DNA of 8,867 bases from an uncultured Selenomonadaceae bacterium. GTDB lineage: Bacteria > Bacillota > Negativicutes > Selenomonadales > Selenomonadaceae. This document shows positions 1-5,045 of this stretch, one piece after another. The stretch covers positions 1 to 8,867 of the forward strand of contig CAJOPJ010000109.1 in the NCBI GenBank assembly GCA_905236325.1. The letters are read 5' to 3'. Within the stretch, counting starts at the first letter, position 1, and every line of letters begins with the position of its first letter. A model generated the notes under the pieces. The model had not been told where the DNA came from, ran no database searches, and was given only the letters and a program-made list of their open reading frames with translations. A program made the position numbers and the translations under genes.

Positions 1-91
1 CAACAACTTCGCCTTCTGCAATATGCAAGTCGATGCCTTTAAGAACTTCCAAGTCGCCGAAAGATTTTTGCAAATTTTTTATGTCAATCAA
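1..91 (-). CDS. ABC transporter ATP-binding protein, amino-acid uptake type (N-terminal fragment)
   Basis: Only the first 30 codons are in the window; the gene runs leftward off the edge. They read M-I-D-I-K-N-L-Q-K-S-F-G-D, then LEVLKGIDLHIAEGEVV. This is the standard opening of a GlnQ/ArtP-type ATPase: the aromatic A-loop region (KSFG) followed by the strand leading into the Walker A loop, which lies outside the window. Such proteins energise import of polar amino acids by binding ATP at the cytoplasmic face of a membrane permease. I chose the TTG at 91-89 as start because GGGGTGA (minus strand, 103-97) sits at Shine-Dalgarno distance and the protein then begins exactly like its relatives. 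An in-frame GTG at 100-98 would add three residues but lies inside that ribosome site. The family call is good; the substrate is unknown. Confidence 0.8.
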   Translation of the reverse strand, partial: MIDIKNLQKSFGDLEVLKGIDLHIAEGEVV

Positions 92-145
92 GCCAATCAC
101 CCCAAAATAAATTTCAAAATAAAATTCTGTAATTGTTGAAAATTT

Positions 146-168
146 CCTGTAAAAAAATTTTTTTCAGG
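146..168. repeat. A/T-cored palindrome in the leader of the ABC gene
   Basis: CCTG (146-149), one unpaired T, seven A, seven T, then CAGG (165-168) form an almost perfect 11-bp-arm inverted repeat with no real loop. It lies 55 bp upstream of the ABC gene start, on its probable leader side. As RNA it would be a weak A-U hairpin capped by four C-G/G-C pairs; as DNA the A7T7 tract is likely curved. It could be an operator or an old terminator for transcription from the right. No U-run follows the CAGG on the plus strand, so intrinsic termination there is unlikely. Confidence 0.5.
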
Positions 169-170
169 CG

Positions 171-209
171 TGAAGGAAAAATTTTTATAACATAGAAATT
201 TCACCTTCA
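171..209. repeat. Interrupted inverted repeat TGAAGG...CCTTCA
   Basis: TGAAGG (171-176) pairs with CCTTCA (204-209), and after a two-base mismatch AAATTT (179-184) pairs with AAATTT (196-201), leaving an 11-base loop. On the minus strand the loop holds TATAAA, preceded 15 bp upstream by TTGAAG (210-205). These could be the -10 and -35 of the leftward ABC gene, although the spacing is two bases short of ideal. The repeat would then overlap the promoter like a repressor site. The symmetry is seen directly; the regulatory reading is inference. Confidence 0.35.
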
Positions 210-230
210 ATGGCTGAATTTTTGTTGTAT

Positions 231-246
231 TTTGTTTCAAAACAAA
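231..246. promoter_or_regulatory. 16-bp palindrome, candidate operator upstream of the PTS promoter
   Basis: TTTGTTT, two bases (CA), then AAACAAA form a perfect 7-bp-arm palindrome. Its right edge is 10 bp from the -35 element at 257-262, a position typical of an activator or upstream-bound repressor site. It does not resemble the catabolite cre consensus, because it lacks the central CG. It is A/T-rich, so chance occurrence is possible. The binding protein is unknown. Confidence 0.35.
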
Positions 247-256
247 CAGAAATTAC

Positions 257-285
257 TTGCCAATTTTGAACTACTATATTAAAAT
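257..285 (+). promoter_or_regulatory. Sigma70-type promoter for the PTS operon
   Basis: TTGCCA (257-262) matches the -35 consensus at five of six positions. After a 17-bp spacer, TAAAAT (280-285) matches the -10 consensus at five of six. Transcription would start near 292 and give a 5' leader of about 200 bases before the EIIC start at 492. That is long for a simple operon and leaves room for the foldable leader and short ORF described separately. Confidence 0.6.
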
Positions 286-309
286 TAGATTAGAAAATTT
301 AGCGAGGTG

Positions 310-453
310 TTGCGATGGAGTTTAAAAATTTGGCGCACGGAGGTTTGTAGGACAATTTATTTTTATTAAGCAATGATATTTATTTAGTCCGAAAACCTGC
401 TTGAAAAAATTTTTTCAGCGTTGCGCCATGCGGCTTTTTACAGTCGCGAGCCG
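310..453 (+). promoter_or_regulatory. Structured 5' leader of the PTS operon (possible cis-regulatory RNA)
   Basis: The leader contains nested complementary segments: TTGCGA (310-315) with TCGCGA (444-449, one G-U pair); TGGCGCA (331-337) with TGCGCCA (422-428); AGGTTT (341-346) with AAACCT (393-398); GGAC (350-353) with GTCC (387-390). A self-complementary TGAAAAAATTTTTTCA (402-417) lies beside the third pair. Together they draw a long stem with two inner arms. A competing hairpin, CGGCT (431-435) with AGCCG (449-453), would break the outermost stem. No stem is followed by a U-run, so a terminator is not obvious. I do not recognise a known riboswitch or a BglG/LicT antiterminator box. The pairings are seen; the function is inferred. 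Confidence 0.4.
315..350 (+). CDS. Possible 11-residue leader peptide
   Basis: ATG at 315 opens a reading frame MEFKNLAHGGL ending in TAG at 348-350. GAGGTG (304-309) lies five bases before the ATG, a good ribosome site, and the ORF sits in the leader of the PTS operon downstream of its likely promoter. Its codons overlap the stem segments at 310-315, 331-337 and 341-346, so ribosome movement through it would change the leader's folding. There is no run of one amino acid as in classical attenuator peptides. ORFs this short arise often by chance, so confidence is low. Confidence 0.3.
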   Translation: MEFKNLAHGGL

Positions 454-491
454 TTGTTGGAAATCTGTTTTATTTTTGAGGAGGTCTAAAC

Positions 492-1811
492 ATGGGCAAT
501 GCAGCATTTGATAAGTTTATCGAATTTATGGCGAGTTTCGCCGAAATCAAAATTGTTGCCGCTCTGCGTGATGGCTTTATCATGACAACGCCATTCACAA
601 TTATCGGTTCATTGTTTTTGTTAATCGCTAACCTGCCTGTTCCGGGCTACAACGAAATGATGGCTGGCGCATTTGGTCCTGACTGGGCTGCTCCATGCTA
701 TGCTGTTTTCGGCGGCACATTCAGTGTCTTGGGTTTAATCTGCTGCTTGGGTGTTGCTTACAAATACACCGAAGCTGAAGGTTGTAACGCTTCAATGGCA
801 TCTTTCCTTTCACTGTCAACTTTTATTATCCTTATGCCGACACAAATCACACTTACAGGCGACGCAGGCGTTAGCATTACCGGCGGCGATGTTATTCCAA
901 AACTTTGGGCAGGCAGTAACGGTATTATCACCGGTCTTATCGTGGCAATTTTAGTTTCAATGTGCTCTTGCTGGTGCGAAAAAAATCACATTGGCATCAA
1001 AATGCCTCCGTCGGTTCCTTCCGGCGTTACCAGAGCTTTTGAAGCTTTGACACCTGCGTTCTTTGCATTCACAGGCGCAGCTATCATCTTTGGTCTTTGC
1101 AAATTTATTGGCGATACCAACTTCCCACAGTTGCTTTTCGATGTTATCCAAACACCGTTGCAAGGTCTTTCCGATACAATTATTGCAGGTACAATCTTTA
1201 GCTGGTTGCAGACAATCCTGTTCTGGGCAGGTATTCACGGTCCTAACGTCGTCGGTGGCGTTATGAACCCAATCATGTTGGCTAACTCCCTTGAAAACCT
1301 AGCGTTGATGGATGCCGGCGTTGACATGTCTTCGGATCCTCGCGTTCACATTCTTGCAGCTCAGGTCTTCGATGTATTTATGAAACCAGGCGGTTGCGGC
1401 GCAACTTTCGGTCTTTTGATTGTCGGTCTGCTTTTCGCAAAGTCCACGCAGATGAAAACCATCTTGCGTCTTGGTACTGCACCTGGCTTGTTCAACATTA
1501 ACGAACCGATTATCTTCGGTCTGCCGATTGTTTTCAATCCTTACATGCTTGCACCTTTCACTTTGGCTATGTGGGCTGCTATGCTTATCACTTACTTCTC
1601 AATCGCAACCGGCTTTATGAGTCCTTTGGGCGCAGTTCAAGTTCCTTGGACAACACCGCCTATTATCGCAGGTTTGCTTTTGAAAGGTATTCCGGGCGCG
1701 ATTGTTCAGATTCTGATTCTTGCCGCTTCTTGCGCAATTTACTTCCCATTCATGAAAGCACAAGACAATGCCTTCTTGAAGGAAGAACAAGAAGAATCTG
1801 CCCAAGCTTAA
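492..1811 (+). CDS. celB: PTS sugar permease EIIC, lactose/cellobiose (lichenan) family
   Basis: This is the membrane channel of a sugar phosphotransferase system. It binds the sugar outside, moves it across the cytoplasmic membrane and presents it to EIIB for phosphorylation. The 439 residues are mostly hydrophobic helices, as expected for the PTS_EIIC fold. Family marks include the loop MPPSVPSGVTRAFEALTPAF (171-190), the re-entrant GIHG (247-250) and the FNINEPIIFG segment (334-343). In the structurally studied relative BcChbC the equivalents of His249 and Glu338 contact the sugar. The start is fixed by GAGGAGG (478-484) upstream of ATG 492. The first helix (FIMTTPFTIIGSLFLLIANL) is normal for the family, so the gene is full length. 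EIIB and EIIA genes follow. The exact sugar (cellobiose, lichenan fragments, chitobiose or lactose) cannot be read from sequence. A Cys cluster at 158-162 (CSCWC) is unusual. Confidence 0.93.
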   Translation: MGNAAFDKFIEFMASFAEIKIVAALRDGFIMTTPFTIIGSLFLLIANLPVPGYNEMMAGAFGPDWAAPCYAVFGGTFSVLGLICCLGVAYKYTEAEGCNASMASFLSLSTFIILMPTQITLTGDAGVSITGGDVIPKLWAGSNGIITGLIVAILVSMCSCWCEKNHIGIKMPPSVPSGVTRAFEALTPAFFAFTGAAIIFGLCKFIGDTNFPQLLFDVIQTPLQGLSDTIIAGTIFSWLQTILFWAGIHGPNVVGGVMNPIMLANSLENLALMDAGVDMSSDPRVHILAAQVFDVFMKPGGCGATFGLLIVGLLFAKSTQMKTILRLGTAPGLFNINEPIIFGLPIVFNPYMLAPFTLAMWAAMLITYFSIATGFMSPLGAVQVPWTTPPIIAGLLLKGIPGAIVQILILAASCAIYFPFMKAQDNAFLKEEQEESAQA

Positions 1812-1820
1812 TTTGCTAAT

Positions 1821-1869
1821 TTAGTTGTTAGTCAATAGTCGTTAGTTGTTAGAGATTTTCTGACGACTA
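1821..1869 (+). repeat. Intergenic repeat copy A with hairpin, between EIIC and EIIB genes
   Basis: TTAGTTGTTAG occurs twice (1821-1831 and 1842-1852). TAGTCGTTAG (1837-1846) pairs with CTGACGACTA (1860-1869) as a 10-bp stem with one G-U pair and a 13-base loop. There is no T-run after the stem, so it is not a classical terminator. In the 116-base spacer between two PTS genes it may stabilise or process the mRNA and so set different levels of EIIC and EIIB. Related sequence appears at 4410-4427 and 5013-5031. Confidence 0.55.
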
Positions 1870-1927
1870 GCGGCTATTTGCTACCAACTGAAAATAAATT
1901 TTAAATTTCTAAGGAGTGTGTAGTAAT

Positions 1928-2230
1928 ATGAAGAAAATTATTCTTCTCTGCGCAGGCGGGATGTCAACCAGTATGCTTGTTAAAAAAATGCAGGAAGAAG
2001 CTGCAAAAGACGGCTTGGAATGTGAAATTGCGGCTTATCCTCAAGCTGACGCAAAAGATAAGGCTGCTGACGCTGATGTTATCCTGTTGGGACCGCAAAT
2101 CAGATTTGCAAAGGCAAAAGTTGCAGAGGCTTGTCCGGGCGTTCCAATTGACGCTATTGACATGAAAATTTATGGTCGCATGGACGGCAGAGGCGCACTC
2201 GACATCGCTAAAAAGATGATGGGAATTTAA
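1928..2230 (+). CDS. celA: PTS EIIB component, lactose/cellobiose family
   Basis: This cytoplasmic phosphocarrier takes phosphate from EIIA on a cysteine and gives it to the sugar in EIIC. The 100 residues open MKKIILLCAGGMSTSMLV, with the active-site Cys8 in the P-loop-like CAGGMSTS motif of this EIIB family. The central ADVILLGPQIRF (about residues 53-64) and PGVPIDAIDMKIYGRMDG segments are also typical, and length matches known family members (about 100-106 residues). The start is ATG 1928, with AAGGAG at 1911-1916. The upstream in-frame GTG at 1916 overlaps that ribosome site and would add four untypical residues. It lies 116 bp after EIIC and 33 bp before EIIA. Confidence 0.93.
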   Translation: MKKIILLCAGGMSTSMLVKKMQEEAAKDGLECEIAAYPQADAKDKAADADVILLGPQIRFAKAKVAEACPGVPIDAIDMKIYGRMDGRGALDIAKKMMGI

Positions 2231-2263
2231 TTTAATTGGCATTTTAGTTTGGAGGTTTTAAAA

Positions 2264-2578
2264 ATGGAAGGTTTAGAACTTACTGCATTTGAGATTATCT
2301 CGGCTGTCGGCACAGCGCGCAGTTCATATATTGAAGCAATTCAAAAAGCTAAAGCCGGCGAATTTTCAGAAGCTGAACAGCTTATCAAAGACGGCGACGA
2401 AATGTTCGTTCAAGGTCACCACGCACATGCAAAACTTCTTCAACACGAAGCCGAACACGGACAAGGCAGCGCAGTATCGCTGATTATCCTGCACGCTGAA
2501 GACCAACTGATGAGCGCAGAAGGTTTTAAGACTATCGCGCTTGAATTTATAGATCTTTACAAAAGATTGGCAAAATAA
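2264..2578 (+). CDS. PTS EIIA component, lactose/cellobiose family
   Basis: This cytoplasmic all-helical phosphocarrier (the family forms trimers) relays phosphate from HPr to EIIB. The 104 residues carry the active-site segment LIILHAEDQLM. His77 corresponds to the phosphorylated histidine of LacF/ChbA, and Asp80, three residues on, to the buried metal-binding aspartate of the trimer. The second conserved helix, VQGHHAHAKLLQHEA (49-63), is unusually histidine-rich. The start is ATG 2264, with GGAGG (2251-2255) eight bases upstream. An in-frame TTG at 2249 includes part of that ribosome site and is unlikely. It completes the EIIC-EIIB-EIIA set, so the transporter should work with only the general proteins EI and HPr supplied elsewhere. 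Confidence 0.92.
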   Translation: MEGLELTAFEIISAVGTARSSYIEAIQKAKAGEFSEAEQLIKDGDEMFVQGHHAHAKLLQHEAEHGQGSAVSLIILHAEDQLMSAEGFKTIALEFIDLYKRLAK

Positions 2579-2588
2579 TTTTTAACAA

Positions 2589-2629
2589 GGCAGGTGACGA
2601 AGTAACAAAAAACTTCGCCGCCTATTTTT
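2589..2629 (+). terminator. Probable weak terminator/attenuator after the PTS genes
   Basis: CGAAGT (2598-2603) pairs with ACTTCG (2612-2617) around an A-rich loop. The outer GGC (2589-2591) can pair with GCC (2620-2622) across an asymmetric bulge, and TATTTTTG follows. The imperfect lower stem and short U-run suggest partial read-through, so the downstream HAD gene could still be transcribed with the PTS genes at a lower level. Confidence 0.55.
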
Positions 2630-2649
2630 GTTTATGGAGGTTTTTTAAA

Positions 2650-3465
2650 ATGTACAAGATTGTTGCGTGTGACTTGGACGAAACTTTGCTTAGACTTGAT
2701 AGGACAATTTCCGATACCGACAAAAAAAATATTGCGCGGCTTAAAGATTTCGGCGTTAAATTTGTGCCTTCAAGTGGCAGGGGCTACGCCAGCATTGACA
2801 CCACATTGAAAGACTTGGGGCTTTATGATTTGGAAAATGAATTTGTAATTTCCTTCAACGGCGGCGCAATTACTGAAAATAAAAATCACAAGCTGTTGCA
2901 TTTTGAAGGAATATCTTTCGACTTGGCGCAGGAACTTTATAAGCGTGGTCTGGATTATGATGTTTGCATACATGTTTACACAAAAGATATGGTTTATGCT
3001 TACAATTTGTTTCAGGGCGAAATTGATTATCTTAACAACAGAATGGCTATTGCGGAAATTTTTGACAGAAATATTAACTTCCTGCGCGGACAAGAAATTG
3101 TCAAATGTCTGTATGTAAACACCGACCGCAATTATTTGCAGAAAATTGCAAAAGACCTTGAGGACATTACTGGCGATGTTGATGTAAGTTATTCCTCCAA
3201 CCGCTATCTTGAATTTAACAAGCAGGGCGTTAACAAAGGCGCAGGATTGAAAAAACTTGCTGAAATTCTCGGCGTGGATATTAAAGATACAATTGCGATT
3301 GGCGACAATTTTAATGACTTGACTATGATTCGCGACGCAGGACTTGGTGTTGGCGTGGCAAATGTTGTACCTGATATGCGCGGCGAATGTGATTATGTTT
3401 GCGAAAACGACTGCAACAACAGCGCAGTTTCCGAAGTTCTGGAAAAATTTATTTTCAATGCGTAA
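2650..3465 (+). CDS. Cof-type HAD-superfamily phosphatase
   Basis: This is a soluble Mg-dependent phosphatase of the Cof/YidA type, a group that hydrolyses sugar phosphates and other small phosphoesters. All four HAD motifs are present: motif I DLDETLL with Asp8 (nucleophile) and Asp10 (acid/base); motif II PSSGR with Ser42; motif III Lys196 in GVNKGAGL; motif IV GDNFNDLTM with Asp219 and Asp223. The C2-type cap lies roughly between residues 85 and 185. At 271 residues it has the usual length. The start is ATG 2650, with GGAGG (2636-2640) nine bases upstream. It lies 71 bp after the EIIA gene across a weak hairpin, so co-expression with the PTS is likely. A job in dephosphorylating the imported sugar phosphate is inference; members of this family are often promiscuous. 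Confidence 0.88.
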   Translation: MYKIVACDLDETLLRLDRTISDTDKKNIARLKDFGVKFVPSSGRGYASIDTTLKDLGLYDLENEFVISFNGGAITENKNHKLLHFEGISFDLAQELYKRGLDYDVCIHVYTKDMVYAYNLFQGEIDYLNNRMAIAEIFDRNINFLRGQEIVKCLYVNTDRNYLQKIAKDLEDITGDVDVSYSSNRYLEFNKQGVNKGAGLKKLAEILGVDIKDTIAIGDNFNDLTMIRDAGLGVGVANVVPDMRGECDYVCENDCNNSAVSEVLEKFIFNA

Positions 3466-3487
3466 AAAAATTTTCAGCAAAAAAAAT

Positions 3488-3512
3488 AACCTCCAAAGCG
3501 GAGGTTTTTTTT
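3488..3512. terminator. Bidirectional intrinsic terminator between convergent genes
   Basis: AACCTCC (3488-3494), loop AAAGC, GGAGGTT (3500-3506) and eight T (3505-3512) make a textbook rho-independent terminator for the HAD gene. On the minus strand the same stem is followed by A and then eight T, so it also serves speE, whose TAA stop overlaps its edge. One element thus ends both converging transcripts. Confidence 0.92.
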
Positions 3513-4356
3513 ATCGCGAAAGTAATTTTTCAACATAAGTCGGCAGGGCAAATGCGCCGCTGTGAATTTTTGTATTGTAGTAATTTGTTTGAATATTTAA
3601 ACTTTGCCAGCGTTGAAAATCTGCATCGGCGATTGGGTGAATTTTTTTAGACGCAAAACCAAAAAGCCAATGTCCTGAAGGATAAGTCGGAATGTGAATT
3701 TGATAAACGCTGCTGATTGGAAATATATCGCCAACTCTGGCGTGAGCGCGTTGCATTGCGGCGGCATCTTTTTGGTAGTAGGAATTTTCATGCTGATTAA
3801 CCATAATTCCCAAGTCGTGCAGGGCATGGCGACAGTTGCCATAAAATTCCTTAGTGAAAAGTCCTTCGCCCGGTCCGAAAGGATCTGTTGGATCAACAAT
3901 TATCAAGTCGTACGCATTTTCAATGCGGCGCAAAAATTTCAGTGGTTCATTGATTACAACATTGACGCGTGGATTATCTAAACAGGCGGCGGTTTGCGGA
4001 ATAAATTTTTTGCAGGCGCGTACAACAACTTCGTCCATTTCAACCAAATCAATTTGTTCAATTGTGTCGTACTTCAGAAGTTCACGCGCAGTTCCGCCGT
4101 CGCCGCCGCCTACAAGCAGAACTTTTTTAATCTCAAGATTAGCACACATTGGCACATGCGCAATCATTTCGTGGTAGATAAATTCATCTTTTTCAGTCAA
4201 CATAATTCTGCCGTCCAAAGTTAAAACTCTGCCAAATTCCGCCGAATCAAAAATATCTACGCGCTGAAATTCGCTGGTTTCGCTGAAAAGTTGCTTGTCC
4301 ACCTTGATTGAAAATTTTACATTCGGCGTGTGTTGCTCAGAAAACCAAAGTTCCAT
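3511..4356 (-). CDS. speE: Spermidine synthase (polyamine aminopropyltransferase)
   Basis: The enzyme transfers the aminopropyl group of decarboxylated S-adenosylmethionine to putrescine to make spermidine, in the cytoplasm. The 281 residues contain the N-terminal beta domain (MELWFSEQHTPNVKFSIKV), QR at 31-32, the LDGRIMLTEKDEFIYHEM segment (47-64), the Rossmann GGGDGG (83-88) and VEMD (105-108). The aminopropyl/putrescine loop VDPTDPFGPG (154-163) and IPTYPSGHW (222-230) follow. The acidic pair Asp155/Asp158 is kept. Two points are odd: the usual (E/G)DG adenine-contact turn is INEP (135-138), and the usual DSTDP is DPTDP. AAGGGAGA (minus strand, 4370-4363) sets the ATG. It is the last gene of the leftward group, 67 bp after maf. 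A related aminopropyltransferase specificity cannot be excluded. Confidence 0.9.
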   Translation of the reverse strand: MELWFSEQHTPNVKFSIKVDKQLFSETSEFQRVDIFDSAEFGRVLTLDGRIMLTEKDEFIYHEMIAHVPMCANLEIKKVLLVGGGDGGTARELLKYDTIEQIDLVEMDEVVVRACKKFIPQTAACLDNPRVNVVINEPLKFLRRIENAYDLIIVDPTDPFGPGEGLFTKEFYGNCRHALHDLGIMVNQHENSYYQKDAAAMQRAHARVGDIFPISSVYQIHIPTYPSGHWLFGFASKKIHPIADADFQRWQSLNIQTNYYNTKIHSGAFALPTYVEKLLSR

Positions 4357-4409
4357 AAAAAATCTCCCTTCATTAAATTGCCGGTGTCTAAAATCTAAAT
4401 TTTAAAAGT

Positions 4410-4427
4410 CTGACAACTGACAGCTAA
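4410..4427 (-). repeat. Intergenic repeat copy B (maf-speE spacer)
   Basis: On the minus strand it reads TTAGCTGTCAGTTGTCAG, beginning inside the maf TAG stop codon. It is two overlapping versions of the unit seen at 1821-1852 and 5013-5031. Its TTGTCA could act as a -35 element for speE, but only a poor -10 (TTTAGA, 18 bp on) follows. Confidence 0.5.
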
Positions 4428-4984
4428 ATTAAATTTATTCCTGCGTTTTTTGCCAGCTGTCTTAATTTATAAAGCGGCAAGCCGACGACATTTGACCAGT
4501 CGCCATGAATTTTTTTTATAAATTTAGCCGCGCCGCCTTGCAATGCGTAAGAACCTGACTTGTCGAGTGGTTCACCTGTTGCAACATAAGCTGCAATTTC
4601 TTCGTCCGACATTTCGCCAAAAAAAACTTCAGTTACATCAAAGTCAGTAAAAATTTTTCCGCCAACGCAAATTGCAAGTCCTGTAAAAACTTCATGACGC
4701 TTTCCGGACAAAGTTTTTAGCGTTTCGATTGCGCCGGATTTGCCGTTCGGTTTTTCAAAAATTTTGTCGCCCATTGCAACTATTGTATCTGCTCCGATAA
4801 CTATATCTTGCGGAAAATTTTTTGCGACAGATTCAGCTTTATGACTGGCATTTTTTATTGCTAAAACTTTAGGATTGGCGGCTTTATGGAGTTCTTCATC
4901 TTTGCAGACCTCGATTTTAAAGTTGGTGCAAAGTTTTTTTAAAAGTTCCTGCCTTCGCGGCGAACTTGATGCCAAAATTATCAT
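4424..4984 (-). CDS. maf: Maf-family nucleoside triphosphate pyrophosphatase
   Basis: Maf proteins hydrolyse non-canonical or surplus nucleoside triphosphates (often dTTP/UTP or modified pyrimidines) to monophosphate and pyrophosphate, as house-cleaning and in septum control. The 186-residue protein shows the substrate-binding SSSPRRQELL (6-15), the catalytic IGADTIV (63-69, Asp66), KP (78-79), the LSGKRHEVFTG core (92-102) and DKSGSYALQGGAAKFI (141-156). GDWSNVVGLPL closes the pocket. The SGSYALQG form fits the dTTP/UTP-type branch (YhdE-like) better than the 7-methyl-GTP-type branch. GGAG lies eight bases before the ATG at 4984. The gene sits between the MATE and speE genes; there is no rod-shape (mre) neighbour in the window. 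Confidence 0.93.
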   Translation of the reverse strand: MIILASSSPRRQELLKKLCTNFKIEVCKDEELHKAANPKVLAIKNASHKAESVAKNFPQDIVIGADTIVAMGDKIFEKPNGKSGAIETLKTLSGKRHEVFTGLAICVGGKIFTDFDVTEVFFGEMSDEEIAAYVATGEPLDKSGSYALQGGAAKFIKKIHGDWSNVVGLPLYKLRQLAKNAGINLI

Positions 4985-5002
4985 TTAAAATTCTCCATTC
5001 AA

Positions 5003-5031
5003 AATTTAATTTTTGGTTGTTAGATTGTCAG
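5003..5031 (-). promoter_or_regulatory. Possible internal promoter for maf within repeat copy C
   Basis: On the minus strand CTGACA (5031-5026) is followed after 17 bp by TAAATT (5008-5003), matching the -35 at five of six and the -10 at four of six positions. Transcription would start only about 12 bases before the maf ATG, just including its GGAG. This is tight but possible. The main promoter of the group appears to be upstream of the MATE gene. Confidence 0.3.
5013..5031 (+). repeat. Intergenic repeat copy C (MATE-maf spacer)
   Basis: TTGGTTGTTAG followed by ATTGTCAG repeats the unit found at 1821-1852 and, on the other strand, at 4410-4427. It lies about 15 bp past the MATE stop codon. 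The three copies lie only in spacers between co-oriented genes. Confidence 0.5.
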
Positions 5032-5045
5032 ATTAAAAGCTGAAA

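Noticed and set aside
312..325. GCGATGGAGT resembling part of the fluoride riboswitch core
   Set aside because: The following CGCC partner and the downstream pseudoknot sequence of that class are missing, and the operon has no fluoride exporter.
331..348. TGGCGC...TTTG as a sigma54 -24/-12 promoter for a PTS operon
   Set aside because: The invariant GC dinucleotide at the -12 position is TT when spaced correctly from the GG, and no sigma54 activator gene is present.
391..420. AAAACCTGC as part of a LicT/BglG antiterminator box
   Set aside because: The rest of the box (GGATTGTTACTG-type half) is absent, and no overlapping terminator with a U-run follows.
1837..1869. Hairpin between EIIC and EIIB as an intrinsic terminator
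   Set aside because: The stem is followed by GCGGCTATTTGC rather than a U-run, so it is listed as a repeat or mRNA structure instead.
1916..1927. GTG start for EIIB, adding M-C-S-N
   Set aside because: The GTG overlaps the AAGGAG ribosome site, and the ATG at 1928 gives the standard MKKIILLC opening.
2770..3480. 236-codon open frame on the minus strand opposite the HAD gene
   Set aside because: It lies wholly antisense to a gene with all four HAD motifs, encodes no recognisable motif, and would begin without a clear ribosome site. It is a codon-bias shadow.
3597..4224. Several open frames of 76-107 codons in the speE region on both strands
   Set aside because: They are other frames of the speE coding sequence, whose protein aligns along its whole length with spermidine synthases.
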